Assembly (NCBI GenBank): GCA_007922305.1
Contig: ML677329.1
Coordinates: forward strand, 1,950,271 to 2,014,270
Source of the DNA: Dermatemys mawii
Lineage: Eukaryota; Chordata; Testudines; Dermatemydidae
DNA: 64,000 nucleotides
Direction: 5' to 3'
Part shown: piece by piece, positions 23,033-32,300 of the stretch
How positions within the stretch are numbered: the stretch's first letter is position 1
Layout of the letters: every line of letters begins with the position of its first letter
The notes under the pieces: generated by a model
Database searches by the model: none
The model's input: the letters and a program-made list of their open reading frames with translations, nothing else
What the model was told of the DNA's origin: nothing
Position numbers and translations under genes: made by a program

Positions 23033-26000
23033 CAATGATCGACTTCCAGTATGACACAGCTTTAATCAGAGACCTTATGTGACATCTCAAAGTGAACCCA
23101 GGGGAATCCCTGTCTCTCTTTGCCCTCTGCCAGTTGGCATTAAGTGCAACTTGGTTTACAGTTACGTAGCCTGGGCTGGAAAATCGTAGCCAATGTAGAA
23201 AAGCATTTGAGAATCAGTTAAATTGGATTTTTTGCTATGTTAACTAAAACAGGGAATAATAGTGTAATGAAGCTGCCAGTGAGTCCCAATGGTAAAATGA
23301 TATTGATACATGAAAGCCAGTTCAACTCAAGATTGTGTAGGAGAGATGGCTAACAATTGTCCAGTGGCAGAGATGCCATTTCCCAAAAAAAATGATCGCA
23401 GAGAGTTGGTGGCCTCACCTCAGTTTTTTAGGTGACCACAACTGGTGCCTAGCTGCCAGGCTTAGGAAGGCTGGCGACTGAATGGATAAATTAATGAACT
23501 ATATCCCTACCCCATCACTCCCTCCAGTGAAGTCTTACCCACATAATTCAAGATGAGTGACAGTGGACAGGGCCTTCAGGAAATGAATGGTCTCCATTTG
23601 CAGCAATCCTGTGCAGACCTGGCTGCAATTTAAAGCTGCCATCCCCTGGATGAACCACTTTATAGCTCCTCTCCTCTAAGGGAGAAACCTTCAGACAAAG
23701 AGTCCCTGAAGAATTAAACCTGCTGTTAATTCAGTATTGTGTACTAAGAGTAAATCCACTTTGAATTTTATAGAAGTAAGAGCAGCAAGCAGGGGAGAAG
23801 TTCAGTATCTCAACTGAAAAATTAATTATTGAGAGGTTCCTACTAATGTAGACTCACCCATAAAACAAAAACTAGAGACAATCTAAGATCAGTTCCATCC
23901 TGGTTTTAAATTAATTTACAATGCAAACCAAGACATTAGTAGAAGATAGTGCTAAACCCCTTGAAATGTTGGAGGTGGCCATGAGGAAACCCGCATCTTA
24001 TTGAGTTCTCCACTCTGCTTCACTGACAAGGACAGCCCCATGCACCTGCTTCTCTCACAAGGGTGTTCCCGCACTTCAAGCTGCTGCTTACACACAGAAC
24101 GCCTTCCGTGAACTGATCTGTAAGGCTGCTATGCTCTTCTCCTTCTAAAAGTGGAGAATACATCAGTATGGGGTCTGCTATGCTTTGATATTTCCAAGTT
24201 GGTGCCCTTCCCTATTAAAAAGCTTTATCTACCAATGAAAGCCTCAGATGTACAAGTAGGACAAAAGGTAGTTCTGAACTTAGTCACACAAATGAAGACC
24301 ATCTAAGAAAATAGGAAGTGCTTCTGCTTTTAGAATTTTGTTCTGGGATGGTTAACTGTACTTGGCAGATGAGAGGATTCAGCAGCTTTTTCTCCTGCTA
24401 GGCATGTCGAGGAGATAAACACGATGACCCTGTCATTGCTCAGGATGCAGTGGACAGTACTGTAGACAAGCCCAATGTCAATGAAACTGAAGTGGATGCA
24501 GCGGCTAGCTATACTTTACCTGCTGGTGCAGACTTTCTAATGTGCTACTCAGTTGCAGAAGGTATGTTGTTATTTTGCACCTAAGTTTCTAGCATCTAAC
24601 TTCTGCAGGAGTTTTGCAGCTGTATCACTACTGTTTCACTAAATATAGTAGGCTTGCAGAATCTCGTCATCACCCAAACAAAACAAGAATTCAAGTTCCT
24701 TAAACTCACCACTTCACATGTCTGTATTAGTGGTGTTGTCTCTCCCACATGGTGTAAAGGCTTGAGAATAAATGAAAATATGCCATCTAACTTGCAATTT
24801 TTAAATGACTTTGCACCTCAATGCATACTGATCACATCCCTATCACTGAGCTCCCTGTCAGGAGGAAATATTCTTCTGCACTTCTAGTATCCTGTCAGTT
24901 GGATGTGATTTTTTTAAACCTCCTCATACAGATGAGTGCCCTCCCCAAACCATCTGATTCCCAATTCTGAAGACTCTCCTGTAATTCAACAGTGAGTGAA
25001 TGTACAGAACTGTTTCTGCTACTGAATCAATATTGCACTCAACTTAACATTACCTGCTGTTGGAAAGGTATAAAAATATTATACACAAAATCTTTTTGCA
25101 AAATATTGTATAAAGTGAAAGGGCAAAATTAGCGTCTAAGGAGTTGCACTCAAATTATGAGAAGATTAAAAAGATGGACTTTTCAACTTGGAAAAGAGGT
25201 AATAAGGGGGACTATGACAGAGGTCTCTAAAATCATGAATGGTATGGAGAAAAAGTATTGTTTCTCTCTTCACATAACACAAGAACCATGAAATTAAGAG
25301 GTAACAGGTTTAAAACAAACAAAAGGAAGAACTACTTCACACAACACAGTCAACTGGTGGAACGCATTACCAGGGTGGTGCAAAAGCCAAAACTATAATA
25401 TGTTCAAAAAATAATTAAATAAATTCATGGAGAGTAGAGCCATCAATGGCTATTAGCCAAGATGATCAGGGATGCAACCCCATGCTCTGAGTATCCTAAG
25501 CCTTTTAATTGCCAGAAGTTGGGATTGGATAATGGCATGGATCATTCACTTGCCATGTTTTATTCATTCCCTGTGAAGCATCTGCAGTGGCCACTGTTGA
25601 AAGACAAGATAATAGGCTAGATCGACCATTGGTCTGACTCAGTGTGGCCATTCTTATGAATCCTAGGTTAGATTTGATTATGCATACTTGCCAAAGTACT
25701 GTTTTTATCTCTAACATCTGAGTACCCAAGATACATCTCTGCATGGTTTATGCTATATCTAAAATTTATCTGCAGTCCATGAACATGACTGGCAAGAAGT
25801 AAATTGTGATGTTGAAAGTTATTAACTATGGCTTATAGTCTTAACATTTAAGGTTAAATGGAGTCCTATGCTCTTATTTCCCAATAGGTTACTATTCTCA
25901 TCGTGAAACTCTAAATGGCAGCTGGTATATTCAAGACTTGTGTGAGATGATAAGAAAGTATGGCTCTACCTTGGAATTCACAGAACTTCTCACTCTGGTT

Positions 26001-26126
26001 AACAGGAAGGTATCTCATCGCAAAGTGGATATGTGCAGACACATTAATGCCATAGGAAAGAAACAGATTCCTTGTTTTGCTTCAATGCTGACTAAAAAAT
26101 TGCACTTCCATCAAAAATCAAACTAG
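9310..26126 (+). CDS. CASP6: CASP6, caspase-6 (complete gene)
   Basis: Cysteine protease that executes apoptosis by cleaving after Asp (lamins among known targets); cytosolic and nuclear zymogen. Coding exons: 9310-9349, 17247-17289, 20089-20235, 21463-21539, 22017-22192, 24402-24561, 25888-26126, with an optional candidate exon at 16154-16195. Without that exon the product is 293 residues, the human length as I recall it. The catalytic His of FLSHGE is then residue 121 and the Cys of QACRG residue 163, split by an intron between Q and A. Self-processing sites TETD (prodomain, Asp23), DAVD (Asp179) and TEVD (Asp193) are all present; human has DVVD at the second. Small-subunit landmarks [26 protein letters not shown] and [12 protein letters not shown] are intact. 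All junction phases agree. There is no sign of inactivation. Confidence 0.97.
11266..12680 (-). mobile_element. CR1 LINE fragment, reverse orientation
   Basis: Starts with ATAGAATTGGAAGGGACCTC, the reverse complement of the CR1 3' terminus, and runs about 1.4 kb toward the reverse transcriptase region. TCCAACCTCCTCTTAAAAAT and CCTGAAATGTGGTGCCCAGA are recognisable 3' blocks. The coding part is broken by stops and indels. It lies in CASP6 intron 1, antisense to the gene. Confidence 0.85.
13636..13745 (+). repeat. MIR-like tRNA-derived SINE
   Basis: TGGTCTAGTGG at 13642-13652 is an exact A-box match; GGGTTTAATTCC at 13684-13695 is a slightly changed B box; then comes CTACCACAGACCTTTGGCAAG, resembling the MIR/CORE-SINE body. 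It lies in CASP6 intron 1 on the same strand as the gene. Confidence 0.75.
16154..16195 (+). CDS. CASP6: Candidate CASP6 cassette exon (14 codons, in frame)
   Basis: A 42-base segment between TTTTCAATTGCAG and GTACGG. Both boundaries are phase 1, so inclusion adds [14 protein letters not shown] to the prodomain without shifting the frame and skipping restores a 293-residue protein. There is no stop in the used frame. The donor is moderate. It is not part of human caspase-6 as I recall it, and a 42-base stop-free segment between acceptable sites could arise by chance, so this is only a candidate. Confidence 0.35.
17247..17289 (+). CDS. CASP6: CASP6 coding exon 2 (prodomain cleavage site)
   Basis: The acceptor CTGTAG is followed by codons for [14 protein letters not shown], containing the TETD self-cleavage site that frees the prodomain. 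The donor GTAAAG follows a split AG-C serine codon. The 43-base length satisfies phase 1 in and phase 2 out. Confidence 0.9.
17820..18300 (+). mobile_element. CR1 LINE 3' end fragment
   Basis: Ends with GAGGTCAGACTAGATGATCA followed by GGTCCCTTCTGGCCTTAAA, the standard 3' tail of an old sauropsid CR1 lineage. The upstream 400 bases are diverged 3' UTR. It lies in the CASP6 intron after exon 2. The rest of this intron (17290-20088) shows no further feature apart from a short AT/GT run at 18720-18745. Confidence 0.65.
20089..20235 (+). CDS. CASP6: CASP6 coding exon 3 (start of large subunit)
   Basis: After TTGTACAG the exon encodes [20 protein letters not shown], then NHEQFYWHL and an [11 protein letters not shown] segment, ending at GTAAGA. 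The [13 protein letters not shown] block is the large-subunit N-terminal strand and substrate-binding loop typical of caspase-6. The exon is 147 bases, phase 2 to phase 2. Confidence 0.96.
21463..21539 (+). CDS. CASP6: CASP6 coding exon 4
   Basis: Encodes [20 protein letters not shown] followed by QNIYE, the conserved large-subunit helix and strand before the catalytic histidine. The acceptor ATGATAG has a weak pyrimidine tract; the donor is GTAGGA. The length of 77 bases fits phase 2 in and phase 1 out. Confidence 0.93.
22017..22192 (+). CDS. CASP6: CASP6 coding exon 5 (catalytic histidine)
   Basis: Encodes [20 protein letters not shown] with the catalytic His of SHGE, then the loop leading to [10 protein letters not shown]. 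The last residue is the Gln of the QACRG active-site pentapeptide; the donor GTAAGA follows it directly. The 176 bases fit phase 1 to phase 0. Confidence 0.97.
22193..24401 (+). other. CASP6 intron splitting the QACRG active-site motif
   Basis: About 2.2 kb of non-coding sequence with a long (AT)n tract at 22992-23030 and a short CT run near 22375. No mobile element was confidently recognised. Confidence 0.6.
22992..23030. repeat. (AT)n microsatellite
   Basis: About nineteen uninterrupted AT units, preceded by an imperfect TATATTAT stretch. Likely length-polymorphic and able to form cruciform or slipped structures. Confidence 0.95.
24402..24561 (+). CDS. CASP6: CASP6 coding exon 6 (catalytic cysteine and inter-subunit linker)
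   Basis: Begins with [11 protein letters not shown], giving the catalytic Cys, then the linker with DAVD and TEVD processing sites, then [20 protein letters not shown] of the small subunit. The donor is GTATGT. The 160 bases fit phase 0 to phase 1. The linker length equals human caspase-6 as remembered. Confidence 0.97.
25130..25670 (+). mobile_element. CR1 LINE 3' fragment
   Basis: Contains the typical 3' UTR order: a pseudo-coding stretch (AAGATGGACTTTTCAACTTGG), then ATGGCTATTAGCCAAGATGA, GACCATTGGTCTGACTCAGT, and a CATTCTTATGAATC tail. No intact frame. It lies in the last CASP6 intron in the gene's orientation. Confidence 0.75.
25888..26126 (+). CDS. CASP6: CASP6 last coding exon (small subunit)
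   Basis: Encodes [20 protein letters not shown], a [17 protein letters not shown] block and a C-terminal [13 protein letters not shown] segment ending in KSN and TAG. The 239 bases fit the phase-1 junction. The C-terminus matches the caspase-6 family ending exactly in pattern. Confidence 0.97.
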
Positions 26127-26483
26127 ATATGCCCATCTGGGAGAATGGCATCTTATTCAGATTCACTCAAAAAAAAGGAAAATATCTTCATCACTTAATC
26201 TTGTAGTGTAGATCACTGAGTGAAGGGGTTGTTCCCATGTTCAGTAGTTTATAACATGATTTTCAACGTAGCTAGAGAACTGCACAGTTATTCACATCAT
26301 GCATTTTCCTCAACAGGACTATTTGCAAAAATGCTGGGATCAAGTTTCAGGAACCATAATTTAAATACTTTTAGAAAACCTTTCTATAGTATAAATTATT
26401 GCTTTGTTATACTAAATCAGCATTGCAGCAACAACAGTCTCAGGGAATTTTGGGAGAAATAATTGTAACATTGATTTCTGTGT

Positions 26484-26489
26484 AATAAA
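26484..26489 (+). terminator. CASP6 poly(A) signal candidate
   Basis: AATAAA about 360 bases after the stop codon, in AT-rich sequence. It is the first canonical hexamer downstream. Later ones exist (for example near 27218), so alternative 3' ends are possible. Confidence 0.55.
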
Positions 26490-28312
26490 AATTCCAAGGT
26501 GCTCAGATCCCATGGTAATGAGGGTCATAAGTCCTAAGAGAGAGAGCACTTTTTAACCAGTTTTTTTAAAATGTTCTGACTTGTACTTGAATGATACCTT
26601 GTCTACTTTCTAAATTCATTCTCGCATTTTGTAACTTTTCACAATTTAAAAACTGCATTACATTATAAAAAGCTTTTCTTCTTGCACTGACCTTAATTTA
26701 TAGGGAGTGCAACTAAGGTATGTTTGTAACTTTTCTGTATCTTAAAAAATATTTAAGACCTACAACACATTAAAATGTGCAGTGTGTGTTTCACTAGGCT
26801 CCAAGCATGTATGATATTTTGCCTTTATTTTAAGGGAGGAACTGAACATCTAAGAAGCACTGCTGTGTTTGGGCTCTTCCTTACTAGATCAATACCATCT
26901 CTTCACTTAACTTTAAGGAACTGCTGTAGTTAGAAAAATGACAGCATGGGGTTCCATTTATTCTCTAATTTACACAATAACTATAGTCAGTTCACAATCC
27001 ATCAACAGCAGCAATACCATCAATAATAAAAAAAAATGTACAAAACCACTATTCTTTCTGCCTTTTACTTCATCAAGAATAATAAACTCACGTTGCCAAA
27101 TCTTTTACCTGACAAATTTATTCTGCATTATTTTAAATACCCTCTTAGAAATTTGTAAGTCTTCATTGCTTGGTCAAATTTTTCACATACTCTTTGAATA
27201 TGGGAAAATAACATCTTTAAATAAAATGTTTATTTAAATTTATAGTACCCTGAATACTACATGCCAAACTTTAGTCTATTACTGTAATAGTACCCTGAGT
27301 TTATAGTAGTACTTGTCAGGAGAGCTATGTACAAATATGTTCTTCAGCCCCCTGAAGCTGAGCGTACATGTCATGCTGTAAAAATTAATATACAGTACAG
27401 CCTGAATGACACCAACTACAGGAGACTGACTTGGTGTCCAAAATTAATTGTTGTTTTAGATTTGAGGAACCATATTACATTAAGTCGCAGGTGTCTATAT
27501 ATGGTACATACTGAGCTTAGAAAGACTAGTTTTATCATTCATTTTATTCATTCAGTTTATAACTCACATACAACTTAATTAGAATAAATGATCAAAGCAT
27601 CTAACAAATGTATCTCTCTAAAATGAACCTGAGCCAGTCCTGTCCTTCCCATTTGATATTAGATGTAAACTAACCCAGTATGTTCATTCTAATAGGTATC
27701 TTTCTAAAAATTTATTCTTGCTGTGTAACTTAAAATCAAATAGTGCAGAGGATACTAGTCTGTGGTTCAACTGATTTTGTCAGTTAAGACAGTACCACTG
27801 TCAGAAGTTAGAGCCATGGAGACAGATCCAAGAAATGGTTTCCTTAATCCTGGGCCAGGGATTCCCTCACCTCAGGGCCTTAAGCAACTCATTTAACCTG
27901 TATACGGTTTTGCTTCCCCAGCTGTAAAATGTAGATAATACTTATCACCTTACATAAGTGGCAAGAAGTTCTGGATGGAAGATGCTGCAGAAGTATATAA
28001 ATAGAATTAGTATCACAAAATGAGGACCATCTTTTTGGCTCTGATTCAGGATTACTTAACCACAGGATTTAAAGTTCATCTCTGTTCAGGAAAGCACTTA
28101 TAAACATGCCAAATTTTAAACATGGACTTTCCTGAATTGGAGACCTGTTAAAGGATAAAAATACATTTGACCATAAATATCAGAAATCTTTATATGACAT
28201 CAATTTTTTTGAGTTATTCCTCTCCTGTTAATAGTCCCATCAAAAACAGTAAAATGCTTCAATACACTAGAAGACCCCTCTGGCTCTTATATCCACATCA
28301 GTTTATTAAAAT
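26490..28312. other. Convergent intergenic gap, CASP6 to MCUB
   Basis: AT-rich and gene-free. A MIR-like segment lies at about 27830-28000, recognisable by CATTTAACCTGTATACGG and the GCTGTAAAATGTAGATAATA core. The remainder shows no identifiable feature. Confidence 0.55.
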
Positions 28313-28316
28313 GGAG

Positions 28317-29101
28317 TGTGACAAAGTTCCTCCTCTGCCTTGGTGGGTCCTGAGCTTATTGGCGGATTTGCTCGCCTCAGAGATTCACAGCAGCCCTCAG
28401 TTCAGCCACTTTTGCCAGTGGCTCAAAACTGCCGTTCACTCAGCTAACCTCATCACTGGCCAGCATGGGGGAAAATGAAGAGAACAATCCTCACAGTCTC
28501 TGCTGATCCACCTAGTGGGTCGGGGAATGGGTCAGAGACCTTCCCCTCTGGTGGGACCCATAGTCCAGGTCAACTCCTCAGGTATCAGGTAGAGAATGGG
28601 GGGAACCCGGGCCCGCCCTCTACACCAGGTTCCAGCCCAGGCCCTGTGGATTGCAGCTGACTACATTGTCTCCTGTAACAGCTCCGTGACAGTTACAACT
28701 CCCTGGGCTACTTCCCCATGGCCTCCTCCCAACACCGTCTTTATCCTCACCATAGAACCTTCCTCCAGATGTCTGATAATGCTTGTACTCCTTAGTCCTC
28801 CAGCAGTACGCCTTCCCACTCTCAGTTCCTAGTGTGCCTCTTGCTCCTAACTCCTCACACGTGCCTCACTAACTGAAGTGAGGAGCTTTTTAAAACCAGG
28901 TGCCCTGATTAGCCTGTTTGTCCTAATTGAGTCTTGTAGCATCTTAATTGACTCCAGGTGCTCCAATTAGCCTGCCTGCCTTAATTGGTTCCACCAACTT
29001 CCTGATTGTTCTGGAACAGTCCATTATCTTACTCAGGGAAAAGGGGCTAATGTATCTACCTTCTTTCACTCTCCTGCAGCCATCTGGCCTGACCCTTCAC
29101 A
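28317..29101. mobile_element. Solo LTR of a retrotransposon (785 bp)
   Basis: Starts TGTGACAAAG and ends CCCTTCACA, giving the TG...CA ends with TGTGA/TCACA inversion expected of an LTR. It is flanked by GGAG on both sides (28313-28316 and 29102-29105), a 4-bp target duplication. No internal gag or pol sequence adjoins it, so it looks like a solo LTR left by recombination. The sequence matches a frequent turtle LTR from memory. Frames within (28167-28832) are not genes. Confidence 0.75.
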
Positions 29102-29110
29102 GGAGAGAAT

Positions 29111-29153
29111 TTTATTACAAGATCTGAATGCATATTTTGAAAATTTCTTTATT
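29111..29153 (-). terminator. MCUB poly(A) signal candidates
   Basis: On the minus strand AATAAA occurs at 29153-29148 and again at 29116-29111, about 150-195 bases after the MCUB stop codon. The second lies within six bases of the LTR target duplication, so the LTR sits immediately past the likely end of the MCUB transcript. Confidence 0.5.
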
Positions 29154-29304
29154 TCAGGAATTATTTTTTAAAAATCTAATGATATAGTTTTAATCAACAT
29201 TTCTAGTAATGTTCAGAACTATAGTGGTCAAAATATTCAGTTTGCAACATAGAAACTAAATATTGGAATCGGTTTTGGAAACGACAATTCAATTCTGAAA
29301 AAAA

Positions 29305-29382
29305 TTAGTCTTTGTCATTAATTTCCTGTACTGGAAGTTGCAGGCGTAGGGGCTGACGCAGGCGTCTCAGGGACTCTTCAAC
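29305..29382 (-). CDS. MCUB: MCUB last coding exon
   Basis: Minus strand, after acceptor [28 protein letters not shown] and a short acidic tail ending KD and TAA (29307-29305). 25 codons plus stop, phase 0. It forms the end of the C-terminal matrix coiled coil. Confidence 0.93.
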   Translation of the reverse strand, partial: VEESLRRLRQPLRLQLPVQEINDKD

Positions 29383-32300
29383 CTGTAAAAACACAAGAGA
29401 GAATTAAATGGAGGATGTTCTGTGTCCATTTTTATCCCTTGATGTCACCCTTAATTTGTACCTTCCTTTCATACTCTTGATATTCTTTCCCTGTTGCCAG
29501 GTCTTTTGCTTCTGAGAAGACACTAACCTTATGACTCAAATTTCCCACAGTAACTACAAGTGCAGCCTCCTGGTCAAATCACTCTAGGGATTACTATCCA
29601 AAAACAATTCCTACCATCAGTGAGTTCACCTGTCAGTCAACAGATCGACCAACAGGAAAAGCAATCATACAGATGCACAAACATCCTCCTTCCAGGCAAC
29701 TGAATGTATGACACCATACATAGAGCATTGTCACCTTCAGGCCAAAGCCTAGAAAAATGTATAAAGCCCATTTCCTACAACAGAACTGAATTATTTTACA
29801 TACTTTAGCATAAAGTGCAAAATTCACACTCCAGATGAGTGTCAAATAGTGAAAATATTTTAAAGCCCCAGCCTTAGTAAAAGGAACTAGTTTGAATCCT
29901 ACCCAATTATTTTTTTAAAACTTAACTCCATCCATTCACTAAGGGTTCTTGATCAAAAACCCAATAAAGTTAAGAGAGAATTTCAATTTACTTCAATAAG
30001 CCATAAATCAGGGTTCTTTTTATTTATTGTGGCCTGGAACACTCTCTGTATTTCTCATGGAGCAGTGAAGATTTTTCCCCAGTTCCATATCACCACTACC
30101 ATGAAAATGGAGACTGGAGAGAAACCAGCTTACCACTGCTGAGCAACACAAGTGAGTGACATGTTTTCACCCTCTCCCCAAGCCTCCACAGGTTGCCCGA
30201 GCAGTGCTGCAAGTTTCCATTCTTAATTCCTTCCTTCCAACCTTTAAAAAAACTCCAGGTAATCTGTTACATATGCACATTTTTAGCATACAAAATGAAA
30301 ATGTATAAATAAATAAATAAATAAAATCTAAAAGCCACTTTCCAATTAGCTTATGATTTATTGAAAAATCTTAAAGGGTGAGACCACAACATCATTCACT
30401 TACACCAAGAGACTTATTAAAATACCTCTGCCAGTGCCTCTTTTAGCTTGTTATACTGTTCCACATCAAAATGTTGGCTTCTGGATTTCCGGTAGAAGTA
30501 GTGGAGGAATTGCCTGTCTTTAACATCTGGGTAAACATAATCCTGACAGATAGAAAAAGGACACAAATGTTTGGGGTTTTTGGGCAGGCAGAAGATTAAG
30601 AGTGCAAAGACATTTGTACAGATGGAGTTAAATCAAACTAACAGACATAAAAACAACTCTATAGTAGTTAGAGGAAATCTAAACCATGACAAATAAACGA
30701 TCTTATTTTCAGAATTGCCGAGCACTCAAAGCTCCCATTAGAGTCAATAGGTGAGACTGTCAGAGGAAACTAAGGAAGCTGGGCTCTTGATTCTCTAAGA
30801 TTCCTTTGAAAATCTCAGGCAGTGGCAGCATCTGAAAATCAGGCCATTAGTATTTATCAATTTATCCCAAACAGAATCACCTCAACCCTCCTGTAAGTCA
30901 GCAGAAAGCAAGAAGAGCAGAACTCACTCACAAACCCAGCTCTCAACAAACTATCTGAGCTCCAGCATCCTTCCCCACCTGATATTTCATATGTACTGTA
31001 GGTTCCATATGTGCAAGTATTGGATATTCACCAACTATGTCCATACCAAACAAAATAAAAATGAAGAGTACATTATTGAATATGCAGCATGAAAAGGAAG
31101 GCAAGTTACTATCCAACTATGTGCTTTATAGTACACTGTAGGATCCCAAATATTTAATGGGCAAAAATGTAAGTTCCTTTATATTGTACAGGAATTGATG
31201 GCCATTTCCACATTCTGCATTTTATCCAAGTTCTGGGTTTTTGCTGTCCAGGAACTCTTCCCCCTCCTCTAAACATGCCTCACTCCAGCTTGGATGTACA
31301 AAGGAGAAGTCACAAGAGCAAGAAAGGAAGTTAGGCCACTGAAGAAAAATCTGCATCTTACTCAAGGAAATAATCAAGTAAAGGTAAACAGGAAAAACAG
31401 CTGAAAAATTTACCAATAGCCTGGCCTCCTGCATCAAGTGACATATGAATTGCATCAAACAGAAAAAGAAACTGACTGGTTTGCCTTCCTGGCCCACTGC
31501 TAGGCTGCATCCCTTGACCAGCCCCACTTTAGTACTTGCCCTCACTATGTGAGATACAGTTACCATCCAGGCCACATACAAAGAATGGAATGAAAGAGGA
31601 TAGTTTTCATTTTCAGCATCAGATGGCATCCTCCTCGTCACTAATTGCAATCAGGATGTTTAAGTGCAGCTCAGATGAGCAGTTTGTCCCTGAGCTACAT
31701 TAAAAACAAAGTTCCAGCCTGACTGCAGTTCTACAGAACATACACAAGCTTTGATGTTTAAATACATAGGGTAATTTATTATGAAAATCAGTGAAAGATG
31801 ACTTTAGACGTTTATAAAATGGGACTTACCTGTTTAGTAAGTACAAAGTAAGCGTAAAATGCCAGGGCACTCCCATAAGTGATAAAATATGTCACTGGTT
31901 CCATTATATCCCATGAATAGACCCACCATGTGAGCCAGGCCAGGGCTCCACCTTGAGTGGACAGTAGTGCTAAGCCAGTCCATAGGAGCCTATTGGTCTT
32001 GGCATCTGCACTTGCTGCAATTTTGGCTTTCATCTAGGACAAAAACGTTATTCATTCAACACGCGGATATTAATTTCATACATTCCTCTGACACCACGGA
32101 GAGAACATATCCTAGTATGTACTCTCCTTCTGGATCAGAGACTACATTCAAAATCCTACTCACTTAACTCCTGGGGGAATTCTGCACCAAAAAAATAAAA
32201 ATTCTGCACACAATATTTTAAAACTCTGCACATTTTATCTGTCAAAACAGCAATATAATCATGCCAGTTTAAATTATTCTGTAATATATTTCAAAATATC

